From: Methylococcaceae bacterium
Lineage (GTDB): Bacteria; Pseudomonadota; Gammaproteobacteria; Methylococcales; Methylomonadaceae
DNA: 39,952 nt
Direction of reading: 5' to 3'
Assembly: GCA_021647585.1 (NCBI GenBank)
Contig: JAKIUK010000036.1
Coordinates: 1 to 39,952 of the forward strand
This document shows, in pieces, positions 17,550-26,600 of this stretch. The notes under the pieces are model-generated. The model worked only from the letters and a program-made list of their open reading frames with translations. It ran no database searches and was not told where the DNA came from. The position numbers and the translations under genes were made by a program. Every line of letters starts with the position of its first letter. Positions within the stretch are counted from its first letter, which is position 1.

Positions 17550-19403
17550 TTAGAAATTGTAGTTAACTTTAAAAACCATATCTACAGCAATATTGCTGGA
17601 TTTTTTTCCGTATGCTGAACCTGCTTTAAATATTGCCGTTACGAATTCCAGTTCCCAGTGATTCCATTCTTCCAGAGCAACTATCAAATCCCACTCGTGA
17701 CCAATGGATGGGCTGATTCCATTAGGGGGAGCCGGACCAATTCTACCATTTCGCAAGAAGGTCTGAGCATCAACCTGACGGTAATAATGATACAGTGCTG
17801 AAACAGAACTGTTTTGTAAGAAAGGGAGCGTTGCGCCTGCCGTCCAGATTTGCAAATTTGACAGTTCAGGTCGTAATAATTCACCATAGTAACGGAACCG
17901 ACTTACCGCACCGAAGCGATCGTTGTTATCCTGAAGTCCGGTTTGTCTGAATTCGCGGGAACCGAGGGCATAAGCGATTGTGAAAGAAGGTTTCCATGAG
18001 AATGGGATTTCCCATGTCAAGCCCACATCAAGTGCCCAGCCTTCAAAATCATTGTCTTCAATATTTTTAACGACTGAAATATCTTCAATTCCAGAATCAT
18101 CAAATTCAATATTGTGTTCATCACCATGTACCCAGGCTCCATCCATCCAGAAATCGAATTTACCATGGTTAGACGTGGAAAATTTATTCAGTGTACGCAG
18201 TCCCACCCAGGTAACTTTACCGTCAACCGGGTCAAGATCATCATCTCTAATCAGCTTGCCGATTGAATCTTGCCTAGAATGATCATTCTGGTGTAAAAAA
18301 AACAAGCCTACGGTTTGTTTGGAAGCCCATGTCCACGAAATACGGGAGAGTATGCGCAATAATTTTTCCTCTTCGGCTGGAATGCCATTGTCTAGCGTGG
18401 ACAAAGAAAAAAACTGTTCTGCTATGCCTGCTTCAAAATGAAAAAATGGACGATTGTAAAAAATCCGTACTGCATCGAGATCATCGTCCCACCACCATTC
18501 ACGAGATTCCCTAAAGTTCTGTCGACCTATTTGCAAACTTAAACTGCTATTAAAAATATCCCCCCAAAATATCCAGCTTTCTCCACGTTTAACTTCGTTT
18601 TCACTTTTCCTAGTTCCATTATTACCTCTATAGAGATCCTGCTGATAGTTAACTTGTCCTTCAAGGAAAAATGCTAGATTTGAATTCCAGGAATAAAATA
18701 ATTCCAGTTGAGCTTCGGTATCCAGTCTTATTCGGTCGCGATTTTTATCAGGATCAAGATTAAAATTTCTACGATATCGAGGTGTTATGCCTATTTCACC
18801 ACCAATAGTTAAAGGTTTTCCAAATAATAGTATATCTAACTGCTCATCAGGTCTACGATCATCCTGTTTTCTGGTTAACACAAATGCAGGAGAAATGTGT
18901 TGGCTAGGGATGACAATTATTTTCCCCAACAGATTCGCTAAAATATCTCCATTAGTCCGGTGTTGAACAGTCTTGATTGTGCCAAGAACTTGCAGCACAT
19001 CTTGACTCCTATCAGATGTCCCCTGTTCAATCCGAATTGCTGTTAATTGATCTATATTGTTGTTTTGTACAATAACTTTAATACTATCCCAATTTGACAG
19101 GTCAGCCTTAGTCAGTTGTTGAAAGTTAGTATACTCATTCCAAATAATCAGATAGGGGCCGAGTTTAAAACTCTTTTGACTTTCATCTAGGTCACTAATT
19201 GTTCCATTGATGCGGCCTATTAAAGGATCTTTGCGTGAATCACGATATTTCAATTTATATACAACTAGTTTATTGTTACTCCATACTCCGCTCACTTTAA
19301 TACGTTGATCAATTAAGCTAAGTGCATGAACAGGTTTCAATGTTAGCAGAACCATAATAAGAACAGTCGTTATAGCAAAGAAAAATTTTATTAGTCTGTA
19401 CAT
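17550..19403 (-). CDS. AlgE-like outer-membrane beta-barrel (alginate export family)
   Basis: This 617-residue protein has a signal peptide ending at PVHA (residue 27). A beta-rich periplasmic-type N-terminal region (about 30-165) shows two OB-like repeats (IKVSGVWSNNKLVVYKLKY; RINGTISDLDESQKSFKLG). A large barrel domain (about 195-617) holds alternating aromatic strands and ends in VNYNF. ELFYSWNSNLAFFLEGQ, GRQNFRESREWWWDDDLDAVR and the overall length fit the alginate-export barrel family, which includes AlgE. In AlgE the barrel passes an acidic polysaccharide through the outer membrane. It faces the UDP-uronic-acid genes, so the same role is plausible here. No clear ribosome site precedes the ATG. 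Confidence 0.78.
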   Translation of the reverse strand: MYRLIKFFFAITTVLIMVLLTLKPVHALSLIDQRIKVSGVWSNNKLVVYKLKYRDSRKDPLIGRINGTISDLDESQKSFKLGPYLIIWNEYTNFQQLTKADLSNWDSIKVIVQNNNIDQLTAIRIEQGTSDRSQDVLQVLGTIKTVQHRTNGDILANLLGKIIVIPSQHISPAFVLTRKQDDRRPDEQLDILLFGKPLTIGGEIGITPRYRRNFNLDPDKNRDRIRLDTEAQLELFYSWNSNLAFFLEGQVNYQQDLYRGNNGTRKSENEVKRGESWIFWGDIFNSSLSLQIGRQNFRESREWWWDDDLDAVRIFYNRPFFHFEAGIAEQFFSLSTLDNGIPAEEEKLLRILSRISWTWASKQTVGLFFLHQNDHSRQDSIGKLIRDDDLDPVDGKVTWVGLRTLNKFSTSNHGKFDFWMDGAWVHGDEHNIEFDDSGIEDISVVKNIEDNDFEGWALDVGLTWEIPFSWKPSFTIAYALGSREFRQTGLQDNNDRFGAVSRFRYYGELLRPELSNLQIWTAGATLPFLQNSSVSALYHYYRQVDAQTFLRNGRIGPAPPNGISPSIGHEWDLIVALEEWNHWELEFVTAIFKAGSAYGKKSSNIAVDMVFKVNYNF

Positions 19404-19805
19404 TTTGTTAGTTTAATTCTGAGTAGTAGAAATCTTCGTTTCCGTTTTAATTGAGTATGTTATTCAACCTAGAAAAATCAGTTTACCGCTAGGTTTGTAC
19501 GTAACTTGTTGTATATTAATTGTATCCAAAGCTTTTACCTGTCACCCGTTTGGTGAGATGAAACCGCTACACGATTTTGTGAAGAAATCTGAACAAAAAA
19601 TTCTGCAGAATAGCGCTTGATAAGGACTATGGCCATTGCCTACATGGAAGTAGGTAAGGGGCGTAAGCAGGACGCGGAAGCTTTATCTACGCACTATTTT
19701 TTGTCTTTGAAACTCATGGATGAGTTGAATGTCGAAAATGCAGGAGCAATTTTCAACCTCGCCCAGATTTTCCACAAAATTCGTGCTCAACTGATTTTTC
19801 TAGGT
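19404..19805. other. 402-bp gap with short inverted repeats and a doubtful small frame
   Basis: The gap lies between two minus-strand genes. It contains TCACC/GGTGA (19542-19556), the 12-bp palindrome ATTCTGCAGAAT (19600-19611) and CCTAC/GTAGG around ATGGAA (19639-19654), followed by GCGT...GGACGC. The last part resembles in style the CATGGA hairpins of the repeat at 26256-26563. An 87-codon plus-strand frame (19617-19880) runs through it and into the end of the convergent gene. It has no ribosome site and no recognisable domain, so I do not call it a gene. Confidence 0.45.
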
Positions 19806-21419
19806 TCAATCAAACTCATGGTTAATTACGCGATAAAAGATATGAAAAATATCTTCAAGGGAATCCATTTTTTGTTCTAACAGGACCGCAGCTATGTTTA
19901 GCAATTGTGTTTCCTTTTGCCGGGACTGTTTGTTATTATTTAAGCAATAGAGGATTGCTGCTCCAGAGAATGCAACTATTCGTGGATATATGACCAACCA
20001 TGAATGACCTATCACTTTGCGATAAATAGAAACAGCGCTCTGCAATGCTTGCTGGGAATCGAAATGGGACGAAGTGATAATTCCCCAAAAAAGAATGTGG
20101 CCTAGTAAAAAACCAAAATCATAAGCCGGGTCGCCGATACTTGAACTAAGTTCAAAGTCGATAATCCCTATTTCATTATCAAAAAGCCGTATATTTTTGG
20201 GGCAAAAGTCAAGATGAAAAAAGCCGAGTTGAGTCACTTTAGCACTTGCACATTTTAACTTTGCAAGATCATCCTTAACCTGCTCGGAAAGATTGACGTG
20301 TTGTAATCCAACTGTGCGAAGACTGAGCAAATTTTCCCAATGTTGCAGTTCTGCCTCAGGATTACCCCAAAAAGGCTCAATTTGTATGAGTGTACGGTGG
20401 CAATTTGCCAGAAAAGAACTTACCTTTGTTAAAACTAAAGAATCAAAAGTGCCCTTTTTTAAGTCATCCTCCAGAAAATGACCGTTAGGGAAGACTTCAC
20501 TAAGCATCAGCGTTTTGCTTTTGTTTTCAAAGTAAACAACATCGGGAAGTTTAATGCCATAATCTCTATGGTTTGCCAACCATTTTAGCGCTCGTCGTTC
20601 TACATATAATCTTGCCCGTGGTTTGAGACTCAGTGGTTGCCCCAGTTTTGCCGCTTTTACTGTGTCGTTTGCATATTTAACAAAAAGTCGTTGTCCAGTT
20701 GTTAGTTGAACACAATGTACTTCATCAGGTTTAGCATTTTTTGCAATGAGGATATTGTCTATTTCGCCAATACCTTGCTGCTCAATTATTTCCCTGATTT
20801 TATCTTTGGCAATATCGCGCATTTCTCGCATGTTTTGATAACAAATTTGCCAGACTTGCTCACATTGCTCTGGAGCCAAATGATTTGGCAGGGCGGTAAT
20901 AAATGCTTCATATCCTGAACGACCCTTTGCCAGATGGGTGCGAATTGCAGTTGCACCACCCGGTAAGGGAGGGGGGGATGAAGCAATTACTGATGCAGTA
21001 ATTGCATATTTCTTGGCTAATGTGTTGATTTCACTGAATCGACCCATTCCATTTTTCAGTTCATTTTCACCCGCACAAAAGAGTAAAGTGTCCCCAGAAT
21101 TAACTTGTTTAAAGTAACTTTGTGCATGTTTTACTGCACTATGCGGAGCAAGTTCAACGCGTACTTTAGGGATTCCCTGTAGAAAAATTGACCAGATTTT
21201 TATTGCTACACTGGGTTCTAATGCTTTTGATGTGCCAGGAACATGTCGACATCGATTGGTAATAATGATAATGACTTCGTCAATATCAGGCCTGGAAACA
21301 AGACTGAGAACGGTCTGAAAGTGGGCTAGATGAGGCGGACGAAATGCGCCAGGAAAAAGTGCCAGACATCGTCCACTGGTTTTTTCTGTAGATGTCACAG
21401 CAATGCTACATTGTGTCAT
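19806..21419 (-). CDS. Fusion protein: nucleotidyltransferase domain plus APH-fold kinase
   Basis: The 537 residues contain two enzymes. Residues about 17-195 resemble the HxGH nucleotidyltransferase superfamily (NMN or phosphocholine-type cytidylyl/adenylyl transferases): LFPGAFRPPHLAH carries His30 and His33 (HLAH in place of HxGH), and GGATAIRTHL (154-163) stands where the ISST-like loop sits. Residues about 220-520 are an APH-fold kinase with an intact loop HLDFCPKNI (His402, Asp404, Asn409) and IIDFE (Asp421). A single protein could thus phosphorylate a small molecule and activate it with a nucleotide, as LicA plus LicC do for choline. That substrate is only an analogy. It overlaps the upstream APH-like gene by ATGA and is the last gene of that operon. 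Confidence 0.75.
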   Translation of the reverse strand: MTQCSIAVTSTEKTSGRCLALFPGAFRPPHLAHFQTVLSLVSRPDIDEVIIIITNRCRHVPGTSKALEPSVAIKIWSIFLQGIPKVRVELAPHSAVKHAQSYFKQVNSGDTLLFCAGENELKNGMGRFSEINTLAKKYAITASVIASSPPPLPGGATAIRTHLAKGRSGYEAFITALPNHLAPEQCEQVWQICYQNMREMRDIAKDKIREIIEQQGIGEIDNILIAKNAKPDEVHCVQLTTGQRLFVKYANDTVKAAKLGQPLSLKPRARLYVERRALKWLANHRDYGIKLPDVVYFENKSKTLMLSEVFPNGHFLEDDLKKGTFDSLVLTKVSSFLANCHRTLIQIEPFWGNPEAELQHWENLLSLRTVGLQHVNLSEQVKDDLAKLKCASAKVTQLGFFHLDFCPKNIRLFDNEIGIIDFELSSSIGDPAYDFGFLLGHILFWGIITSSHFDSQQALQSAVSIYRKVIGHSWLVIYPRIVAFSGAAILYCLNNNKQSRQKETQLLNIAAVLLEQKMDSLEDIFHIFYRVINHEFD

Positions 21420-22627
21420 ACACGTATATCTCTTAGAGCCTGCTGAGCATAGAAGAGGTACTGTCGTGCCATACGGTCGCCATACATACGTATGGATCGT
21501 GCTGCTTTCAATGCCTTGGCCAATCGTTTGTGGCTACGATATGCTTGTAGCAATTGTAAATTTAGTTTTCCTGCTGTATGTTGATAGGCATCTAAAAAGG
21601 TACCATTTAGTTCATCAACGGGTACGGATTTTCGATCTTCAAAATCCATTTCGGCAATAAAGGTTGCTGCATCCAATTCTGGATCTCCACAGCAGATCCG
21701 GTCAAAATCAACCAGTCCCAGATGATCACCACAATCTAGCCATTGATGAGCATGTTGAGCACCGTATAATGGTTTATGATTAGAAGCATCAGGAGAACAA
21801 GCGTGGAGTAAGCGAAGTGATTGCAATAAATCGCTTAATGTTTGTGACAGATCAGGGAGACGTTTAGAAAGTTCATGCGCATACTTGGTAGAACGTTGCA
21901 TCTGAGCTTTCCCATCAAAATGCATAGCAGGCTGAATGCCACTAATAGTTATGGATGCTGCAGCCTGTCCTATATCTGCAGCTATTATAATTCCATTATC
22001 ACTAAACAATTGCTTGACCAGTGGTTTGCCGTCAATAGCATGTTGCCACAAGGTTTGGTTCTTTATATTCCAGCAAATAGATTGAGCAACCTTGAAACCT
22101 AGGCGGCCCTCACAAGCCGCATTCCAAAGTCGTTGACTTTCGGAAAAAATTTGAGCCCCACGGTTATCAGCAAAATGCTTGCCAAAAATTCTGTTGGAAA
22201 AATTACTGGAATATGAACTAAAGGTACAACGCTTATAGGGACGGTAACGTAACACTTCAATTTCTTGCTCAGTTTCCAATACAGATGGGAGATGCTTTAA
22301 TATTGGATCATCTGGAAAACGCTTGCCTCGCAGCCAGCCGAGTTCCTTGTCGTAATATTGCAGAGTGCCAGGTTGCTGATCAGGTTTGTGTTTAAAGATT
22401 TCGATAAGACACATATGAAGTGAACAATCAGATTGTTGCAAGAGTATGGTTATATGAGGTTCGCAACCAGGATCAAAACGCCCGTAGCACTTGTTCCACT
22501 CTACTGTAGGATCCCATTCTACCCAATGCTCGGCATACATTTGGATTGTATTTACTCGCCAGGCACTCTGTAATATCAGTCGAAATTTGTCTCTGTGGAG
22601 TTCATAGCAAGAGGTCGAGGATTTCAT
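21416..22627 (-). CDS. APH-like protein with altered catalytic loop
   Basis: With the ATG at 22627 this is a 403-residue protein with the aminoglycoside-phosphotransferase fold. The late metal-binding stretch LGLVDFDRICCGDPELDAATF is clear. The catalytic loop just before it reads LYGAQHAHQWL, where active relatives have HGDxxxxN: the catalytic Asp is Ala and the Asn is Gln. It may be a divergent enzyme or a binding protein. The frame opens at 22684, but ATGs at 22633 and 22627 reduce the overlap with the ABC gene from 83 bp to about 30 bp; the start is uncertain. It is the middle gene of an operon with an ABC exporter and a second kinase fusion. Confidence 0.68.
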   Translation of the reverse strand: MKSSTSCYELHRDKFRLILQSAWRVNTIQMYAEHWVEWDPTVEWNKCYGRFDPGCEPHITILLQQSDCSLHMCLIEIFKHKPDQQPGTLQYYDKELGWLRGKRFPDDPILKHLPSVLETEQEIEVLRYRPYKRCTFSSYSSNFSNRIFGKHFADNRGAQIFSESQRLWNAACEGRLGFKVAQSICWNIKNQTLWQHAIDGKPLVKQLFSDNGIIIAADIGQAAASITISGIQPAMHFDGKAQMQRSTKYAHELSKRLPDLSQTLSDLLQSLRLLHACSPDASNHKPLYGAQHAHQWLDCGDHLGLVDFDRICCGDPELDAATFIAEMDFEDRKSVPVDELNGTFLDAYQHTAGKLNLQLLQAYRSHKRLAKALKAARSIRMYGDRMARQYLFYAQQALRDIRV

Positions 22628-24458
22628 TATCATTGTTTTTTTTATCTTCAGTAGATTTCGATGGCTGGATACTAAGCACGCCATTTTCTAATTTGAGTAA
22701 CTGATTTGCTCTATCTATTAGTGCAGGCATATGAGAAATAATCAGGCAAGTTTTATACTGACGAATCTGTTCCAGAGCATTGATGATGACTTGTTGAGAT
22801 TGCACATCAATATTGGCAAGAGGTTCATCCAGTAATAATATCGGCCGATTTAGCAGTAAAGCCCTTGCCAGTGATAAACGTGCCCTTTGTCCACCTGAAA
22901 AATTATGCCCTTCTTCATCCAGTATGGTTTCCAGCTCCAGAGGCAATTGACGTATATAGTTTTCCATGTCGACTTGTGCAAGCGCTTGCCAAATAAGCTC
23001 TTCATCAATAGTGTTATTATTCAGCCAGAGTGCGTTACAAAGCTTGCCTGCAAATAGATGGTGTTGCTGTAACATCACTGAAAATTGAGCGCGCAGAGAT
23101 GTCAGGCTCACTTCATCATAAAGTTTGTCATCAATTAGAATGTTACCGGAGGAAGGAGTTAGTTGGCGCAGTATTAAATTAATCAAGGTGCTTTTTCCGC
23201 TACCACTGGAACCAGTTAGAACCGTCAGTTGTCCTGGTTGTAATTTGAAGCTGATATTGTGTAAAACTAGCTGTTCAGAAGCTTGATTAGGATAATTAAA
23301 ACTGACTGAATGGAATTCAATGATGCCCTGGCAATTTGTGATGGACTGGGTTTTTGGCTTGTCTTGAATTGCTGGTTTCATATTTAGCAGACTGGTCAAG
23401 TGTTCCGCACGGGTTAGACCTCGACTAACTGCAGATGCCATTTCATTGATTTTTTCTACCGGCTTTAATAATTGCACCATATAAGCGACAAATACAGTCA
23501 GATCTCCAACGGTCATTTGACCGTGCAGAACAAAAATCGCACCACCTCCCATGATCAGTGCCACAGCAAAACCGTTAATGATTTGCATGGTACGTTCCAT
23601 ACCCACTGCAGCAGCTGTTTCTGTTATTCCTGCTTGCAGACTTGCCCGATTGGCATGCAGAAACTTTTGCCGGACATAATCTTCTGCACTAAGTGCTTGT
23701 ACTGTCGTCATACCTTTAACACATTCCTGAGTATATCCCGAAACGATACCTTCCTGATTACGTTTATATCGTGAACAGCAGCGTAATCGGCTGCCGTGAA
23801 AACGGACTAGGATAGCCAGGATAACAACCATAAAAAGTCCTGCCCCGGCTAACCAGGGTTCAAGCCAGAACATGATCGAGAGGGTAAACAGGGCGATAGC
23901 AAGATGCCTGAATATTAGAGGAATAGTTTTAGTTAACAGACGTACGAGATGATGAACATCAACCAAAATGTATAGTCCCATATCACCACTGCGGTAATTA
24001 GAACGCTGAAAGCTTGATAAACTTTGGAAATGTAACAGCATTTTATCCCGAATTCGCAATACCATGTTTTCTCGAACTCGAGCACCAGCCATTTTTTCAG
24101 CTGATCCACAAAGTGTTACAAAAACTGCAATGAAGGTATAAGCTGTGGCAAAGATGATAATTTTGTCTTCTTTAGATAGGGTAATTCCTTGAGTAAGAAG
24201 ATAAGCCTGGATGTTTGTGAGTATTTCTGGCAAGTCATATCCAGCCATCACATGATCAATAATTAGTTTTAGCGGCCAAGGCAGTAGCAACAGTGCCGCT
24301 ACAGCTACAATTCCAAACAGATAAGCACTAAACAAGGTCCGGCGATTATCCCATAAATCAGCACCAGCCAGTTTCCATACTTTTAGCCATAGTTTATCCG
24401 TAGACTGGCTTGGAAATTCTATTTCAGCTGGTTTCACTATAAGCTTCCACGTGATCAC
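22602..24458 (-). CDS. ABC exporter, fused permease and ATPase (MsbA-like)
   Basis: This 618-residue half-transporter has six hydrophobic segments (residues about 40-335) followed by a nucleotide-binding domain: Walker A GSSGSGKST (416-424), signature SGGQR (521-525), Walker B ILLLDEP (540-546) and switch His576. Such proteins work as homodimers exporting lipids, lipid-linked sugars or peptides. No peptidase-C39 domain is present, which speaks against a bacteriocin exporter. The GTG start has GGAGGA directly against it, closer than usual, so the true start is uncertain; another GTG lies at 24437. It heads an operon with two APH-fold proteins and is a candidate exporter for the glycan precursor. 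Confidence 0.85.
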   Translation of the reverse strand: MITWKLIVKPAEIEFPSQSTDKLWLKVWKLAGADLWDNRRTLFSAYLFGIVAVAALLLLPWPLKLIIDHVMAGYDLPEILTNIQAYLLTQGITLSKEDKIIIFATAYTFIAVFVTLCGSAEKMAGARVRENMVLRIRDKMLLHFQSLSSFQRSNYRSGDMGLYILVDVHHLVRLLTKTIPLIFRHLAIALFTLSIMFWLEPWLAGAGLFMVVILAILVRFHGSRLRCCSRYKRNQEGIVSGYTQECVKGMTTVQALSAEDYVRQKFLHANRASLQAGITETAAAVGMERTMQIINGFAVALIMGGGAIFVLHGQMTVGDLTVFVAYMVQLLKPVEKINEMASAVSRGLTRAEHLTSLLNMKPAIQDKPKTQSITNCQGIIEFHSVSFNYPNQASEQLVLHNISFKLQPGQLTVLTGSSGSGKSTLINLILRQLTPSSGNILIDDKLYDEVSLTSLRAQFSVMLQQHHLFAGKLCNALWLNNNTIDEELIWQALAQVDMENYIRQLPLELETILDEEGHNFSGGQRARLSLARALLLNRPILLLDEPLANIDVQSQQVIINALEQIRQYKTCLIISHMPALIDRANQLLKLENGVLSIQPSKSTEDKKNNDNEILDLLL

Positions 24459-24879
24459 TCCTCCACTTTGGGATATTAATACTCAGAATACATGCTTTGT
24501 TGTAGGTTAATCCCTGAAACTAGAACAAAGGTTCAATAACAAAAGTTAAAAGTGATTTTTCAACTATTCACTTTATTTATCCCTTTATTGCTTTATCGTA
24601 TTGATATCTGCTATGTCTGGTCATCGGTAGTAACACACAACCTGGTTGTAATGGCACGAGCGTAGATGCCTTAAAAAGCCAAAGAACTGAACGGCTTTTA
24701 AGAATATTAAGTTTTCACAGGAAAGGTGTGAGCAAAAAATGGCTTTTTTGCATAATTGATGGCGGTAAGTCATATTGTGACAAATAATAAAACCTAATTT
24801 TATGAAAGACCGTCTGGGTTTGTTTTTTTGTTCGCTCTCTGTTATGTTTTATTCATACATAGAGTATGATTATAATGTC
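24459..24879. other. Divergent intergenic region with an inverted repeat
   Basis: This gap of about 420 bp lies between the minus-strand ABC operon and the plus-strand metallophosphatase gene and should hold both promoters. The clearest structure is CTTAAAAAGCC (24670-24680) facing GGCTTTTAAG (24693-24702), a stem with one bulge and a 12-base loop, possibly an operator. TATAAT at 24871-24876 has no matching -35 box and sits too near the ATG. No gene is supported here. Confidence 0.4.
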
Positions 24880-26139
24880 ATGAATAAAAAGCTAATGCAT
24901 TTAACTAGAATAACCTTTGGTCATTGCTATTTACCGTTGTTTATTGCTTTGTTTATTTTTGGCTGCACAAGTGTGCATCAAGGACACCAACAAACAAATC
25001 CTTCTCTTGGTTTTCTGGCATTTGGTGACAGCGGTTATAACGAACAATACCTGGGGTTTGAGCCCTCTTTTACTTATCTGCAGTATATTGAATATATACG
25101 TCGGCATTGGCAAAAACAAGGTATACCTTTAGACGAATTTAGTCTTCCACCTTCACATAAACTTGATGGCACTGATTTCTTTATTCAATCCAGTGGTATT
25201 ATTCCTGTTACGGCGGCAATGACCAAATTTTGTGAGAAACAGCCATGTGCTTTTGCGCTGATGCTGGGAGATAATATTTATCCCAATGGAGCCCAAGGTG
25301 ATACTGATGACCCGATACGTTTTTCTACAATCCTTGAGCAACCATTTAAGCAACTAGGAAAAGGTGTTAGCGACTTTACCCTGTATGCAGCATTAGGCGA
25401 TCACGACTGGCGGTCTGGTAGAAAGGGACGTGATGCACTACTGGCTTATGCCCGATCAGCGGATAGTAAAATTCAAATCAAAGGAAATGGTTTTTATAGT
25501 TTCGTTCAGCAGGATGCTGAATTTTTCATCCTTGATACTAATCTTATTCTCGCTGCAACCCCTGTTTTTAAAGCTAAGCTCGCTGTTGATGGAAGTGAGA
25601 TTGAAACTAACAAAATTGACCAACCTGACGAATGGAAGCGTCCAATATCTGAGGAAAAAAACCAGTTAAACTGGCTTAAAAATGCCCTCAACCAATCTCA
25701 AGCACGATGGAAAATTGTTATGGGTCATCATCCCTTATGGAGTTCTGGTGGTCGAAAATTTGAACAAGCCAAAGCGCTTCGAAAATTATTATTACCTATA
25801 CTCTGTAACAATGCTGATCTTTATTTAGCAGGGCATGAGCATAGTCTTGAAGTTCATTTAGATCAATGTTTGGAAAATACCAACAAGAGGTTACCATTGC
25901 CAATCATAATATCGGGTGCTGCTTCAAAGCAACGGCCAATAAACACTCGGTTTGAACGACAACAGCAACGTAAATATCCTGATTATCAAACCTTGTGGGA
26001 AAAAGGGATGACTTGGGGATTTGTTCATATTATTTTAGCAAAACAACAGGCGATAGTACGAATGGTGACAACACCGGATACAGCTTCTGGTATTCCGGTA
26101 GTTGAAAAAATACTTTATTTTCCTCATAGAAGTCGATAG
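24880..26139 (+). CDS. Metallophosphoesterase lipoprotein (purple-acid-phosphatase-like)
   Basis: This 419-residue secreted phosphoesterase of the calcineurin-like fold shows all five metal motifs in order: FLAFGDSGY, LMLGDNIYP, ALGDHDWR, VMGHHPLWSSGG and LAGHEHSLE. The N-terminus has a hydrophobic run ending LFIFGC, a lipobox-like site, so it is probably anchored to a membrane as a lipoprotein. The frame opens at 24802, but the ATG at 24880 puts the signal in the right place. Divergence from the ABC/kinase operon suggests, but does not prove, a role in removing phosphate from an exported glycan or carrier. It could equally scavenge phosphate. Confidence 0.8.
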   Translation: MNKKLMHLTRITFGHCYLPLFIALFIFGCTSVHQGHQQTNPSLGFLAFGDSGYNEQYLGFEPSFTYLQYIEYIRRHWQKQGIPLDEFSLPPSHKLDGTDFFIQSSGIIPVTAAMTKFCEKQPCAFALMLGDNIYPNGAQGDTDDPIRFSTILEQPFKQLGKGVSDFTLYAALGDHDWRSGRKGRDALLAYARSADSKIQIKGNGFYSFVQQDAEFFILDTNLILAATPVFKAKLAVDGSEIETNKIDQPDEWKRPISEEKNQLNWLKNALNQSQARWKIVMGHHPLWSSGGRKFEQAKALRKLLLPILCNNADLYLAGHEHSLEVHLDQCLENTNKRLPLPIIISGAASKQRPINTRFERQQQRKYPDYQTLWEKGMTWGFVHIILAKQQAIVRMVTTPDTASGIPVVEKILYFPHRSR

Positions 26140-26255
26140 AAGAACCGTTACAATGAGTGAATAATCTAGACAGCTTTATTACTAGTTATAGTATCTTGGA
26201 CACCGAGAAAAATAATTAAAAGAAAATAAGACTCCATAATTTGTTTTGGTACCTA

Positions 26256-26563
26256 ACTAAGGCAGCTGGCAATAAATAACCTATCCAGATTGCGCAGTAT
26301 TTGTATTCAACTAACACATGGGTGTGTGTAGGTAGAACAATGCATAATGCCATGGATGGCATGTAGTAGGGCAGCGTAGGAGCAGTTACCGAGAAGCAAT
26401 TGTCGAGGCGTGGGAACAGGCGCGAAGCACATGGATGTGCAAGTTTCGCTGGAAGCAGGATGCTGGTGCGACCATAGCCAGCTACGTATCTGTTTCCACA
26501 ACGCAGAAGACAAGTAAAAAGACCAACAAGATGGGTGGGTTATTTGTTGCTAGCTACCTAAGT
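26256..26563. mobile_element. MITE-like element with terminal inverted repeats and CATGGRTG hairpins
   Basis: The left end (26257-26286) and the reverse complement of the right end (26534-26562) match at about 24 of 29 positions by eye, giving imperfect terminal inverted repeats around a 308-bp unit. Inside are three hairpins with nearly identical loops: ACACA/TGTGT around TGGG (26314-26327), ATGCCA/TGGCAT around TGGA (26347-26362) and GCACA/TGTGC around TGGA (26427-26440), the last enclosed by GCGAA/TTCGC (26422-26449). No transposase is encoded. A 68-codon minus-strand frame in it looks spurious. No target-site duplication could be made out. Confidence 0.6.
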
Positions 26564-26600
26564 GCATATGACATAGATACATTTATATAAACAAACAAAG

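Noticed and set aside
19617..19880. 87-codon plus-strand frame in the gap before the fusion gene
   Set aside because: No ribosome site, no recognisable domain, and it runs 75 bp into a well-supported convergent gene.
26307..26513. 68-codon minus-strand frame rich in Cys and His
   Set aside because: It lies wholly in the hairpin repeat element and its sequence follows from the CATGGATG motifs.
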